From Hyalella azteca (Eukaryota > Arthropoda > Malacostraca > Amphipoda > Hyalellidae), in NCBI RefSeq assembly GCF_000764305.2, contig NW_025947190.1, positions 248,001 to 312,000 of the forward strand: a stretch of DNA of 64,000 nt. Reading direction: 5' to 3'. Below the pieces are notes generated by a model, which made no database searches, was not told where the DNA came from, and saw only the letters and a list, made by a program, of their open reading frames with translations. This document shows, piece after piece, positions 51,201 to 59,900 of this stretch. The position numbers and the translations under genes are program-made. Position 1 is the first letter of the stretch. Each line of letters begins with the position of its first letter.

Positions 51201-52753
51201 ATGTCAATTTTTCAGATTAAAATGTAACTCAAAAGATGTTTAAAAGGATAGTTTGAGACTTATGATTTCTTAGAAGATACGTACTTATCAGAGCTAAGCT
51301 TATTGAAAGAATAATGAAGACAGATTATATATACAACCACTCATAATATATTTTAATACAAATTTAGACACATGACCATTTTATGGCTACATCACTAGGT
51401 ACCAATGCCTTTTCAAGTAAACTGATGTTCAACTGGGGTTAAACTATTAAACTGAAAAAGATTCCACTTTATGCAACTGACATTTATTGCATGTTATTGT
51501 GTATGATCGTAAGTTATGAATGTTCCTACACTCAGATAAGGTATATAATATTTCAAAAATATTTTATTTCTCTTGTATTTTCTATAAAATCCTTTCAATT
51601 TTATCATACATTTTGAATACAAATTTTGAAACATACCATATGTAATTGCTGAAAATTTTAAAACATTAACCTGCCTTTAGTTTGGGTAAACTATGAAGTT
51701 AACTAGAACTTGTTTTGATTTTGTGTCAACTTGTAGACTAGTTAGAAAGCAGCAGAGCAATCAGATTGTCAGATGATACAGATACAGTGTTTGCTTCACT
51801 TGTCTCTCAAGCTTGGAAGTATTGATGGAAATTGGGGTCTATACAGAGAATAGATAAGAAGGAAATTAAGGAATGAACTTAGAACAGCCAAGCAACCAAA
51901 GAAGGAAATGTTTGTTCTATTAGCTCACAAGCTTCTAGAATTTCATCTTTATCAGACAATACAATTTACCACATGTCTTGCAGGGCTTCTAGAAGTCATT
52001 GAGTGAAGAAAGGAAATATATATCAAAAACTAAAGTTATCAGTTCATACAGCACATGGAAATTGAGATGAATTTAATTTGATTTTTTTCTAACATTTTGG
52101 CACTCAATTGTGTTTCACACTATATGCATTTTAGGGCACATAATAGTGATCATGACTCAAATATTGAAATCATTTGATTGTTTGAAGACAAAATCAACTA
52201 AGAATTTAAAAGCAATAAAAATGTCATAAAAATTCACCACACACATAATTTCAGAAAAAATATCTTTTTAAGCAAACAACAAGTTTGAACACAGCTTTTC
52301 ATTTTATCCACTTGATATTTATAGAAAGGTATGTGTGCATGTTATTACTTCCCACTGCTTTGTCTATTAGGTACCTACTTCCTGAATTTGTTTTCAATAT
52401 CTGCTCTGTCAAATTTGGTTGTGTTAATCAATTGACCTTACATTCTAGGATTTTCAAAAAAGTAGAGCAAAAGCAAAATGCTCTATGAAACTATGGTCGA
52501 TTTTTATGGCATTCTCCATTTTAAATTCTCATTAAATATGATCTAAAGAGACAAAAAAGGAAAATATTTTTCTTCACTCACGGTGAGCACATTATTCACA
52601 TATTGACTTACCTCTGATGGGGGTGCTCACATATGGACCAGATGGTGCAGATGCTGTCCTAGCTCTGGCCTTTGGCTGTGACTTCTTAGTTCCCATGCTT
52701 GTCCCCTTTGTTTTAGAGAAGGCACTGGATCTTATATTTTTCTTTGGAGGCAT
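42139..52753 (-). CDS. CENPL: CENP-L-like inner kinetochore protein, complete 13-exon gene
   Basis: Exons in transcript order: 52612-52753, 50393-50562, 50050-50111, 49569-49684, 49051-49203, 48574-48705, 48142-48248, 47170-47300, 44879-45030, 44356-44496, 43792-43939, 43296-43458, 42139-42222. All twelve junctions keep one open frame: 1701 nt, 566 residues plus stop. Residues 1 to about 245 are basic and Ser/Thr/Pro-rich and look disordered. The rest resembles CENP-L: LNKTWKLAYLSAMSGFDV, then HQAVELWLADSFGAYVSQK with a following LLWASGLWYQQ, then RHLLGLLQWLLELH near the end. CENP-L pairs with CENP-N in the constitutive centromere-associated network that binds CENP-A chromatin. Vertebrate CENP-L is near 340 residues, so the N-terminal extension is unusual. 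Assignment is by motif memory without alignment; the gene structure is firmer than the name. Confidence 0.75.
43296..43458 (-). CDS. CENPL: CENPL-like exon 12
   Basis: The acceptor is TACCTGCAG and the donor is CAG followed by GTACTC. It is one base and 54 codons, including SERDLFHCLVGKIIAQM and LRLLSIKTSCVTLFRSGQ, like the vertebrate region before the last CENP-L helix. Confidence 0.77.
43792..43939 (-). CDS. CENPL: CENPL-like exon 11
   Basis: The acceptor is TTGCTTCAG. The donor GTACGA at 43791 was chosen because it leaves the phase the next exon needs. The peptide includes PVSLSYAIVGLSADGW and ESFVSLEMPADTMKKIAT. Confidence 0.75.
44356..44496 (-). CDS. CENPL: CENPL-like exon 10
   Basis: The acceptor is ATTTTTCAG and the donor is GTAAGA. 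It encodes RERIHQAVELWLADSFGAYV followed by LLWASGLWYQQ. This is the best match to the CENP-L helical segment with an aromatic pair. Confidence 0.8.
44879..45030 (-). CDS. CENPL: CENPL-like exon 9
   Basis: The acceptor is ACGATAG and the donor is GTGCGT. It holds one base, 50 codons and one base. A basic cluster (PSRKRKKKETQ) precedes ILYKSFMVQAQLKD and INWYPLYFYV. The intron before it contains a 1.8-kb hAT-type element. Confidence 0.75.
45290..47059. mobile_element. Non-autonomous hAT-type DNA transposon in a CENPL-like intron
   Basis: Ends CAGTGGTTCCCAAA (45290) and its inverse TTTGGGAACCACTG (to 47059) are typical hAT terminal repeats. The 8-bp target duplication TTTTAAAT is intact at 45282-45289 and 47060-47067. 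The 1770-bp interior encodes no transposase. It holds several degenerate units of about 120 bp (cores like AATTTCTTCCAAACTACTGA), direct in the left half and inverted in the right half (from about 46300), plus one copy of the dispersed repeat at 45488-45650. Confidence 0.88.
45488..45650 (+). repeat. Dispersed MITE-like repeat nested in the hAT element
   Basis: Same unit as 21996-22150: AGCGCATTTTCTCAT, a (GTCC)n-like core, GAGAAAATGCGC, then CACTGCAGTGAGTACTGAG and an AT-rich end. Confidence 0.8.
47170..47300 (-). CDS. CENPL: CENPL-like exon 8
   Basis: The acceptor is TTTCAG and the donor is GTAGGT. It is 43 codons plus two bases, including ISELLPFNVQVELLP and SLTISYSLPREWDL. Alternating hydrophobic residues suggest beta strands. 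Confidence 0.77.
47669..48073. mobile_element. piggyBac-type MITE in a CENPL-like intron
   Basis: The ends CCCATTAATG and CATTAATGGG are inverted, and TTAA flanks both sides (47665-47668 and 48074-48077), the piggyBac target signature. The 405-bp interior has no coding capacity. An internal copy of the GCCGAGCGGTTCCAT motif lies at about 47916. Confidence 0.8.
48142..48248 (-). CDS. CENPL: CENPL-like exon 7 (start of the folded domain)
   Basis: The acceptor is TTACTCAG and the donor is AAG followed by GTTTCT. It is two bases and 35 codons. WLNKTWKLAYLSAMSGFDV and then NLRSSYQKTLRNK match the W-x-L-Y-x-x-S-P-L-x-x-F and L-x-x-Y-x-x-x-L patterns of CENP-L. Confidence 0.78.
48574..48705 (-). 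CDS. CENPL: CENPL-like exon 6
   Basis: The acceptor lies in TAGCAG, a NAGNAG tandem that allows a start at 48705 or 48702 with the same frame. The donor is AAGA followed by GTGAGT. The peptide ends EYSKEQISAWDSEIK, leading into the folded domain. Confidence 0.72.
49051..49203 (-). CDS. CENPL: CENPL-like exon 5
   Basis: The acceptor is TCGTGCAG and the donor GTCAAG is weak. It is two bases, 50 codons and one base. The peptide includes ARLSSGEASSVLPAPEATIS and SSAKRPRLATPHLH; KRPRL could be a nuclear localisation signal. Confidence 0.7.
49569..49684 (-). CDS. CENPL: CENPL-like exon 4
   Basis: The acceptor is CCTCATAG and the donor GTTAGT is weak but in the only phase that fits the next exon. 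It encodes 38 full codons, with KKPSYRHSLRRSLYVPPSSH, basic and Ser-rich. Confidence 0.7.
50050..50111 (-). CDS. CENPL: CENPL-like exon 3
   Basis: The acceptor is TACATCAG and the donor is CAG followed by GTGAGG. It is 20 codons (GNARRSPGTTAASSGRVTPV) plus two bases, phase 0 in and phase 2 out. It contains SPG and TP sites. Confidence 0.7.
50393..50562 (-). CDS. CENPL: CENPL-like exon 2
   Basis: The acceptor is GATTCCAG and the donor is CAG followed by GTAAAT. Two bases complete the split codon, then 56 codons. The peptide includes KILSDDDSVPRKRSLPPTSS and has many SP, TP and RK sites typical of phosphoregulated tails. Confidence 0.75.
52612..52753 (-). CDS. CENPL: CENPL-like exon 1 (start codon)
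   Basis: The ATG at 52751-52753 opens MPPKKNIRSS, chosen because it gives a basic N-terminus of the expected type. The upstream frame is open only through AT-rich sequence that is probably 5' UTR. It is 47 codons plus one base, then the donor GTAAGT. The peptide is rich in Lys, Ser, Thr and Ala and looks disordered. Confidence 0.75.
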
Positions 52754-53187
52754 AATTTTACTAGAATTCCAAGTTTCTTGTGTACTGATAAAATCAAAGT
52801 ATGTGTCTCTAACAATTCTACAATTTACTTTAAATAATTTGCACAAGTTGCAGTTTATTCTAAGAAAACTATTGCTTCTATCAACAATGCATTGATAGAT
52901 TTATTAATGACTTGAAATCTGATTTTAGAAACTTTCATTAGTTTGAAACATAGTGTCAAACAATACACTTTGGTCAAAAAAATATAATAAATCCTAAAAA
53001 ACTTTCATTTCAATTGATTACCTATTAACACACGATTTCAATTATGCAAATATAATTTTGCTTGCTTTATAAAAATAACTAGCAATGCAAGCCTAAAAAT
53101 TTTTGCACAGTATATGCTGTAGTGAAAGGCTCAGATTTTTTTTATTCAATTTCAAGTCCACTTATTCAAAAGCTACCAAATATAATA
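52754..53187. other. 5' flank of the CENPL-like gene
   Basis: About 430 bp of AT-rich sequence before a transposon end. It should contain the 5' UTR and promoter of the minus-strand gene, but I see no clear TATA or initiator element. Confidence 0.4.
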
Positions 53188-53602
53188 CCATCAAACGGGG
53201 TAAAAAGGGACAGTTTTGAGCATTTTTTGTTAACAACTTCTTACAATGAAACATTTCAGAAACAAATTTAGGCTCATTTTATAGCCCTTTGCGAGGGCGA
53301 TCCAATGGCATATTCAAAAAAATTCCATATGCTATTCGTAAGGTGCCAGACAGAAAATAAAACCAGCCCAATTTACCCCTGTGAACGGGGTAATCCGGGA
53401 CACTTGCAATAAAAGTTAATTTTAAAACGTTTGAATCATGCAGAGTGTACTCATCCATTACTAAGAGTACTCTGAAGTCCTCCTCTTTCATTGTAGATGA
53501 TGTAGATGTAAAATGAATGACATTTTCTGTGATTTTTACTTGTTTTTCCTTTATTGATATTATATTACCATATTCATTAATTACTTTATTATTAATGTGG
53601 TA

Positions 53603-54455
53603 CCGTCAACCGGGGCTACTCGGGACAGGCGGGGCTACTTGGGACAGGCCTATGACACGGCGTAAAACTGTTGTAGTAGCGAAACTAATTGGAATATCGC
53701 AAAACTAAAAATAGTAGTTAATGATCACGCGAAGTTAATGATCACGCAAAGTTAATGATCACGCGAAGTTAATGACCACGCAAAGTTAATGATCACGTGA
53801 AGTTAATGACCACGCAAAGTTAATGACCACGCAAAGTTAATGATCAGGTGAAGTTAATGACCACGCGAAGTTAATGATCATGGGAAGTCCCAATTAAAAT
53901 GATGTGAAATTAGGAGCCTTCCTGTAAGCTTACAGATACAAAAAAAAATGTTATAAGGCTGCTGATATGAAGCTTGCAATGGACAAGGTTGTTGTAAATG
54001 CTCAATGGCATGTTCATGGATACGGTAATATCACATCAATAATACGGTAATTAATGTATATGGCAATATCATATCAATAAAGGAAAAACAAGTAAAAATC
54101 ACAGAAAATGTCATTTATTCTATCTCTACATCATCTACAATGAAAGAGGAGGACTTCAGAGTACTGTTAGTAATGGATGAGTACGCTCTGCATGCTTCAA
54201 ATGTTTTGAAATGAAGTTTTATTCCCGTTGTCCCGAGTAGCCCCAACCGACGGGGCTACTCGGGACAATCTCTATTTTGTGTCTGGCACCTTATGAATAG
54301 CATATGGAATTTTTTTGACAACGCCATTCGATAGCCCTGCCAATCAGCTATAAAATGAGACTAAACTTGTTCATGAAATGTTTCATCCTAAGAAGTTATT
54401 AACTGTTATTTAAAACTAATCGTTCAAATCTGTCCCGAGTAGCCCCGGTTGACGG
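53603..54455 (-). mobile_element. Nested copy of the same transposon family, opposite orientation
   Basis: Ends CCGTCAACCGGGGCTACTCG and its inverse at 54455, with TA on both sides (53601-53602, 54456-54457). Its sequence from 54455 backwards aligns with the host element from 53188 forwards over about 400 bp, and continues to match host sequence from 54463 onward. The host is therefore split cleanly at 53602/54456. The nested copy contains a 17-bp minisatellite. Confidence 0.8.
53716..53890. repeat. 17-bp minisatellite, about 10 units
   Basis: The unit is GATCACGCGAAGTTAAT, with single-base variants (GACC, GCAAAG, GTGAAG). It lies inside the nested transposon copy. Confidence 0.9.
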
Positions 54456-55604
54456 TACATATTACTGTATCCATGGACATGCCATTGAGCATCGACAACG
54501 ACCTTGTCCACTGCAAGCTTCATATCAGCAGCCATGTAGCATTTCTTCTGTGTCTGTAAGCTTACAGCATGGTTTGTAATTTCGCACAATTTTAATCAAG
54601 TCAAGTGATTTCACTATAACAAAAAAAATCATGAAAAACATACCTAAAACAGAAACTAATGTTTTAGTGACAACCATCATATGTTTTGGAGAAATAAATC
54701 ATAGTTTAGGTCAATTACTTTTCATTCTATGATGCCCGGTGCACAATTCTATATATAGCATTCTATGTAGGTACAATTTTGTGATGCCCAATGATGCACT
54801 AATTTTTCGATAAGTGAATTTTTTTTGCTGAGCGAGGTAACTGTAATCAAAATTCTTTGTTGTCCATAAATTTTTTTTTTTTAACGGGAGCCTTTGCTAA
54901 CTGAGGTTCTACGGTAAATGCATTTTTAAGGGTGTCCCTAATTACCCCGAGGGGAGTCCGTTTTTACCCCGTTGCGCGGAAATGGATGCCATTTTTTTTT
55001 TGAATGAGATAGGCGAATTCCATCAATTACGTTTTCAAGCCGACACCTGGATACAACTTTTGTGCATGCAAAATTTTTTATTACAGCAAATATTTTTTTG
55101 GCTCCAGACCTCAGCAGAAGTACTTTTCCAAAATCACACTTTTCACACTTTTTTTCAGTGATTTTTTAGAGATAGTAAATAATTTATTTCTTGACTAGCT
55201 TTATACATAATATTAGTAAAAATGTTGAAGTTTACACCACTATTTTTAGTTTTGCAATATTTTGATTAGTTTAGCTACTACAACATTTCTATGAAATGTG
55301 TGTAACCGGAAACACCACCGTGAAGTTGAAATAGTTAAGGGTAGCGTGTCGACTTGATGGTGACTTGCGTATTGGTTTCAACACAAGGGCTAAAGAGTCG
55401 CTCTTTGGTCCGGCTCTAAATTCCCTTGCATTGGAGAGAAGAGGAATAAACAAGAGAAACTTTTCATAATATATTGGTTATCTTCGAGCAATACACAATT
55501 CCTCTGTACAAGGCACACAATATATAATAGGTCCTGAAGCTCTGGGAATTAGGGTCTCAGCCTCAGGGATACAACGTCGAGGAATCCTAATAAACTACTG
55601 AGGA

Positions 55605-55880
55605 CCACAGAAGCGGGCAGCAAGGATACAGGTACGAGCCGCACCCCAAAACTGACAACCTTACAGGAGTGGACAGCAAGGATACGGTTACGAGCCGCAC
55701 CACAAAACTGACAACCTTACAGGAGTGGACAGCAAGGATACGGGTGCAAGCCGCACCACAAAACTGACAACCTTGCAGGAGTGGCAGTAAGGATATGGGT
55801 ACGAGCCGCACCACAAAACTGACAACCTTACAGGAGTGGACAGCAAGGATATGGATATGAGCCGCACCACAATGCCGACA
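55605..55880. repeat. 56-bp minisatellite, about 5 units
   Basis: Units contain GGAGTGGACAGCAAGGATAC, then GAGCCGCACCACAAAACTGA and CAACCTTA. The period is 56 bp, with one 55-bp unit. The minus-strand open frames across it are repeat frames. Confidence 0.9.
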
Positions 55881-56285
55881 GCCAATGCAATGATCAGGGG
55901 TTTGAGCCCTAATGCAGTACCCAGAACACAGAACCAGGGAGGCAGTTACGCCTCAAAAGCCCAACTATTGAAGGGTATGAGCCTAAAATAAGCAGCTGAC
56001 AATTTACTCAAGCACAGAGGTTATTAGCCTCTACCTCAAGGGTGCAAATTGAATGGCTGTTAACAGCCCAACGCAGCCAAAACCTGGAACTATCCAAGAA
56101 CTCCACCTATGCCATTATTAGTCCATTAGTGGAACTCATTAAGAGTTATGCCCAAAACTGCGGAGTTTATTCTTGGAAGCCCAAATTTGGCCCTGCCTAT
56201 TTTGAGTCGTACATGGGACGCACGTCCCGATTTACCCTGCCCGTCCCTTTTTACCCCATTTGACAGTATATCTATAACTGGAGGG

Positions 56286-56323
56286 CTGTCTCTTATACAC
56301 ATCTAGATGTGTATAAGAGACAG
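56286..56323. other. Nextera mate-pair junction adapter (assembly artefact)
   Basis: 56286-56304 is CTGTCTCTTATACACATCT, the Tn5 mosaic end, and 56305-56323 is its exact reverse complement. This 38-bp head-to-head pair is the circularisation junction of Illumina Nextera mate-pair libraries and is not biological here. Sequence on the two sides may come from places kilobases apart. Confidence 0.97.
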
Positions 56324-56331
56324 AGGGTATT

Positions 56332-56450
56332 GAGTCCTTCTATAATCTGTGGCCAGTGCAGGAGGGCAGAGAGTCCTTCTATAATCTGTGGCCAGTGCAG
56401 GAGGGCAGAGAGTCCTTCTATAATCTGTGGCCAGTGCAGGAGGACAGAGA
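56332..56450. repeat. 39-bp minisatellite, 3 units
   Basis: Unit starts at 56332, 56371 and 56410; each has GAGTCCTTCTATAATCTGTG then GCCAGTGCAGGAGG. The array starts 8 bp after the adapter. The minus-strand frame ALATDYRRTLCPP is a repeat frame. Confidence 0.9.
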
Positions 56451-56855
56451 GCCCTCCCCATCACTGCAGTATTGGAGAGCCTCAGCTTCAATTGTTTGCA
56501 TGGATTGTATAACTTTATAACACGCTGCTTACCGTGAGTCCTTCCTTATTAATCACTGCAGCGTACGTGTTAATCTCCATTCATCGAGGTTAAGACTTAG
56601 TTTATTTATTTAACAACGAGTCTAGTCTACTACTAGAGATATTCTTTCCCATACTAACAGAAAACATGCCGATGATTGTCGAGAGAGCGTGACTATATAC
56701 CCCCTTTACATTTCCTTCACTCCTGGAATCAAATTTTTCCACTAGATGATATAACCCTTTGAGGTTGGTTCAGTAACCGTCTCTAGGGTTTGGGCGGGTT
56801 GATCACATCAATACGACCGGCATGTCACGCGGTACCCGATATGTTATCCCGGCAG
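56451..56855. other. Upstream of the first HFM1 exon, nothing recognised
   Basis: The Walker A exon expected before motif Ia was sought and not found. The sequence is an AT-rich intron-like stretch ending in the acceptor CCCGGCAG. Confidence 0.5.
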
Positions 56856-56992
56856 TGGCGCCACTAAAAGCGCTGGTGCGGGAGCGACACGGCGACTGGG
56901 AGCGGCGACTGGCCGGGCCGCTGTCGCTGCGGTGCGCGGAGGTCACCGGAGACACCGAGGCTGACGACTACGACGTCCTCTCCGACTCGCAG
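56856..56992 (+). CDS. HFM1: HFM1 exon: motif Ia
   Basis: The acceptor is CCCGGCAG and the donor is CAG followed by GTACCG. Two bases complete a codon (probably Met or Val), then 45 codons including APLKALVRERHGDWERRL and EVTGDTEADD. Confidence 0.85.
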
Positions 56993-59900
56993 GTACCGAC
57001 GATGCTACCTGATCATCGTGGGTAAGGTCGATCTAATCGCTGAGAGAGTTACACTGGTTGAAAATGGGAGAAATTATGATTAGGATGATTCGTGGTGAGG
57101 AAATTGGCTGAGCCGCTAATAAAATGCGTGCAACAGCTGAAAAAACTATGATAAACCTTGATTGAGTTTATGAAACTCTCAACAGTGCCTAATTTTGGCC
57201 ATCAATAATCAATTTATTTATCTCGTATGTAAAAATGAAACATCTCGGTGCAGTTCAATCAATATCTGTATTTTTTTCAAAGAGGAGATCATTCAACTTG
57301 TTATTGTTGATATACAGCTGATCCTGACCACGCCTGAGAAGCTGGACTCGCTGACACGGCGATGGCGGGACAGACGGGCTCCTCTGCTGCACGCCATCTC
57401 CCTCCTCCTCATCGACGAGGTCATCAATTCTCGCTAGCTCGGTGTTGATTCTCGCTAGCTCAGTGTTGATTCTCGCTAGCTCAGTGTTGATTCTCGCTAG
57501 CTCGGTGTTGATTCTCGCTAGCTCGGTGTTGATTCTCGCTAGCTCGGTGTTGATTCTCGCTAGCTCGGTGTTGATTCTTGCTAGCTCAGTGTTAATTAGC
57601 TTGTCTTCCTGAAGTAGCATCACATTTTACTAGCCGTCTCGTAGAGTAAACTGGGGTGTCCGTTAATGTAATTTGATAGGTGATCGTATGGTGGAGGATG
57701 CAATACAAAAGAAACTGGGAAGTCGTCACTCAACGTGCTCCTGATGCAGCACTATTAACTATATACATCTTAGAAGATCGCCAGGCAGGATTTCTTCTCT
57801 AATAAGCTCACTGAGAAATGAAAACTCTAGATAAAACTTGACCAAAATCTCGTAACAAATTAACGGAATGAGTGTTTTTTCTTCCGTATATCTCCCGCGG
57901 ACGTAATAACCTGACACGGTTAATATCAGGTGCACGTGCTGAACGACAGCGAACGCGGCCCCACTCTGGAGGCGGTCGTGTCGCGCCTCAAGACCATCCG
58001 AGCCACATCCTCCTCATCCAACGACATCCCTGCTCCTGGTATTGTTACACCAGTGCCATAAACTAACATCATTTCTCTACTGGCTATAGAATTTGTGTTT
58101 ATCAGTGACGGCAAATAATATTTAGTTGTTGAAAACTATTTGACGTTCGCGAGCAGCAGTGTCCATAATCTGTGCCCTCATGGCCGGAATACTTTCCATG
58201 AAAAAAAAACCTTCTGAATCTCATTTGAACTGCGTATTACCTATGTATCCAATCTTATTTTTATAGACAATTGCCTGTTAGATCATTTAATTCATGGTAG
58301 TATAGTAATGACACTCGTGAACCGTTCATTCTCTTCATCTTCAAGCTCAAGGCGCTTTGCGATCTTTTGATCCATATCTATAGTTTTCTTGATCTCTCTT
58401 CTCTCCCCGGCGAGACAGAGAGCCAAGTTAGTTAATGCACGCATAACACGCTTTAACTCTCGCCCTACAAGAAATTAAAAAGTCCTCTTCACATGAGAAG
58501 CGAATACACTTCAAGCTAGTAACACGCTTTGGCTTTACCCATTTCACAGTACAAGACGGCACATCAGAAGCAGGCAACTCGCCAGCCGTGCCCCATGAGA
58601 GGCCAGCAGCAAGCCTGCGCATCCTGGCCGTGTCAGCGACGGTGCCCAACGCGGAGGACGTCGCGGCCTGGGTCGGAGAAACGCAGCGTCCCGCCAAACA
58701 CTTCAAGTATGCTCAGCTTTTTTGGAGTCAATGAATTAAATAGAACCAGTGAATAATTTTTATGCTTTCTTTTGTCAACTTGAATTTTTCAAACGAATTT
58801 TTCGGTTAAGAAAAAGTAGAAAAAGGTACGCATGAGTTATTTCTTATTTCATTTCGATATGAACATTACCTTGAACCTTTACCCTCGACGACGATCAGTT
58901 AGTTCACCTTTTTCTACTGCTCTGCCTTTTCAGAAATTATGCTGTTAAATCGTGTTACTTTCTGACTGCCAGAACACAGGTATTGAAAGTGATTGTAATG
59001 TATGGTGCAGGCTGGGGGACGAGCTGCGTCCTGTGCAGCTGCAGCGCGTGGTGCTGGGGTACCCGTGCCCCGAGGCATGGTCCGCCTTCCGCTTCGACAT
59101 CTCCCTCACCTACAAGCTGCCTAGTGTCGTGGCCACCTACAGCAACGGCAAGCCAACACTCGTGAGTACCTGCCACCAGAGTACCTGCCACCTGCAGCTG
59201 CCTGGTGTCGTGGCCACCTACAGCAACGGCAAGCCAACACTCGTGAGTACCTGCCACCTGCAGCTGCCTGGTGGGTCGATGGCACTTCTTGCCTGTGGTC
59301 GTTGCCACCTGCAAGGTGGGGCTGTATTTAGCGTTTAAGTTAGTCAGGATATTGTGATGACGACGTGTTCCCTGCGGCAGGTGTTTGTGGCGACCCGCAA
59401 GGGAGGGCAGCAGTCAGCGCTGACGCTGGTGCAGCACACGCGTCTCGTCAGGAGCCCTGAGCACAAGACCGCCCTCGCTGCCGCCGCCAACTTCATGCGG
59501 GACCATAAGCTTAAAGGTACCACACGCACCACAGACATAGAGGTACTACACGCACCACAGACATAGAGGTACCACACGCACCACATGCTTAAAGGTACCA
59601 CATGCACCACATGCTTAAAGGTACCACACGCACCACAGGCTTAGAGGTACCACACGCACCACAGGCTTAGAGGTACCACACGCACCACAAGCTTAAAGGT
59701 ACCACACGCACCACAAGCTTAAAGGAACCACACGCACCACAAGCTTAAAGGTACCACACGCACCACATGCTTAAAGGTACCACATGCACCACAGGCTTAG
59801 AGGTACCACACGCACCACATGCTTAAAGGTACCACACGCACCACAGGCTTAGAGGTACCACACGCACCACAAGCTTCAAAGTACCACACGACAAAACAGG

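Larger units (their letters stand above)
53188..56266. mobile_element. DNA transposon with TA target site, interrupted by a second copy
   Basis: The left end CCATCAAACGGGGTAAAAAG and the right end (inverse of CTGTCAAATGGGGTAAAAAG) are inverted and flanked by TA at 53186-53187 and 56267-56268. That TA duplication points to the Tc1/mariner/pogo group. The interior shows no recognisable transposase. The element is interrupted by a related copy at 53603-54455 and holds 56-bp tandem repeats near its right end. The right boundary is close to an assembly-artefact point, so its pairing with the left end is provisional. Confidence 0.6.

Noticed and set aside
55587..55885. Minus-strand frames with CGSYPYPCC-like repeats
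   Set aside because: Frames of a 56-bp minisatellite inside a transposon.
56303..56512. Short frames on both strands at the adapter
   Set aside because: They translate the Nextera adapter and a 39-bp repeat.
57255..57623. Minus-strand frame with repeated INTELAR heptads, like a coiled coil
   Set aside because: It is the antisense of a 21-bp minisatellite at an HFM1 donor.
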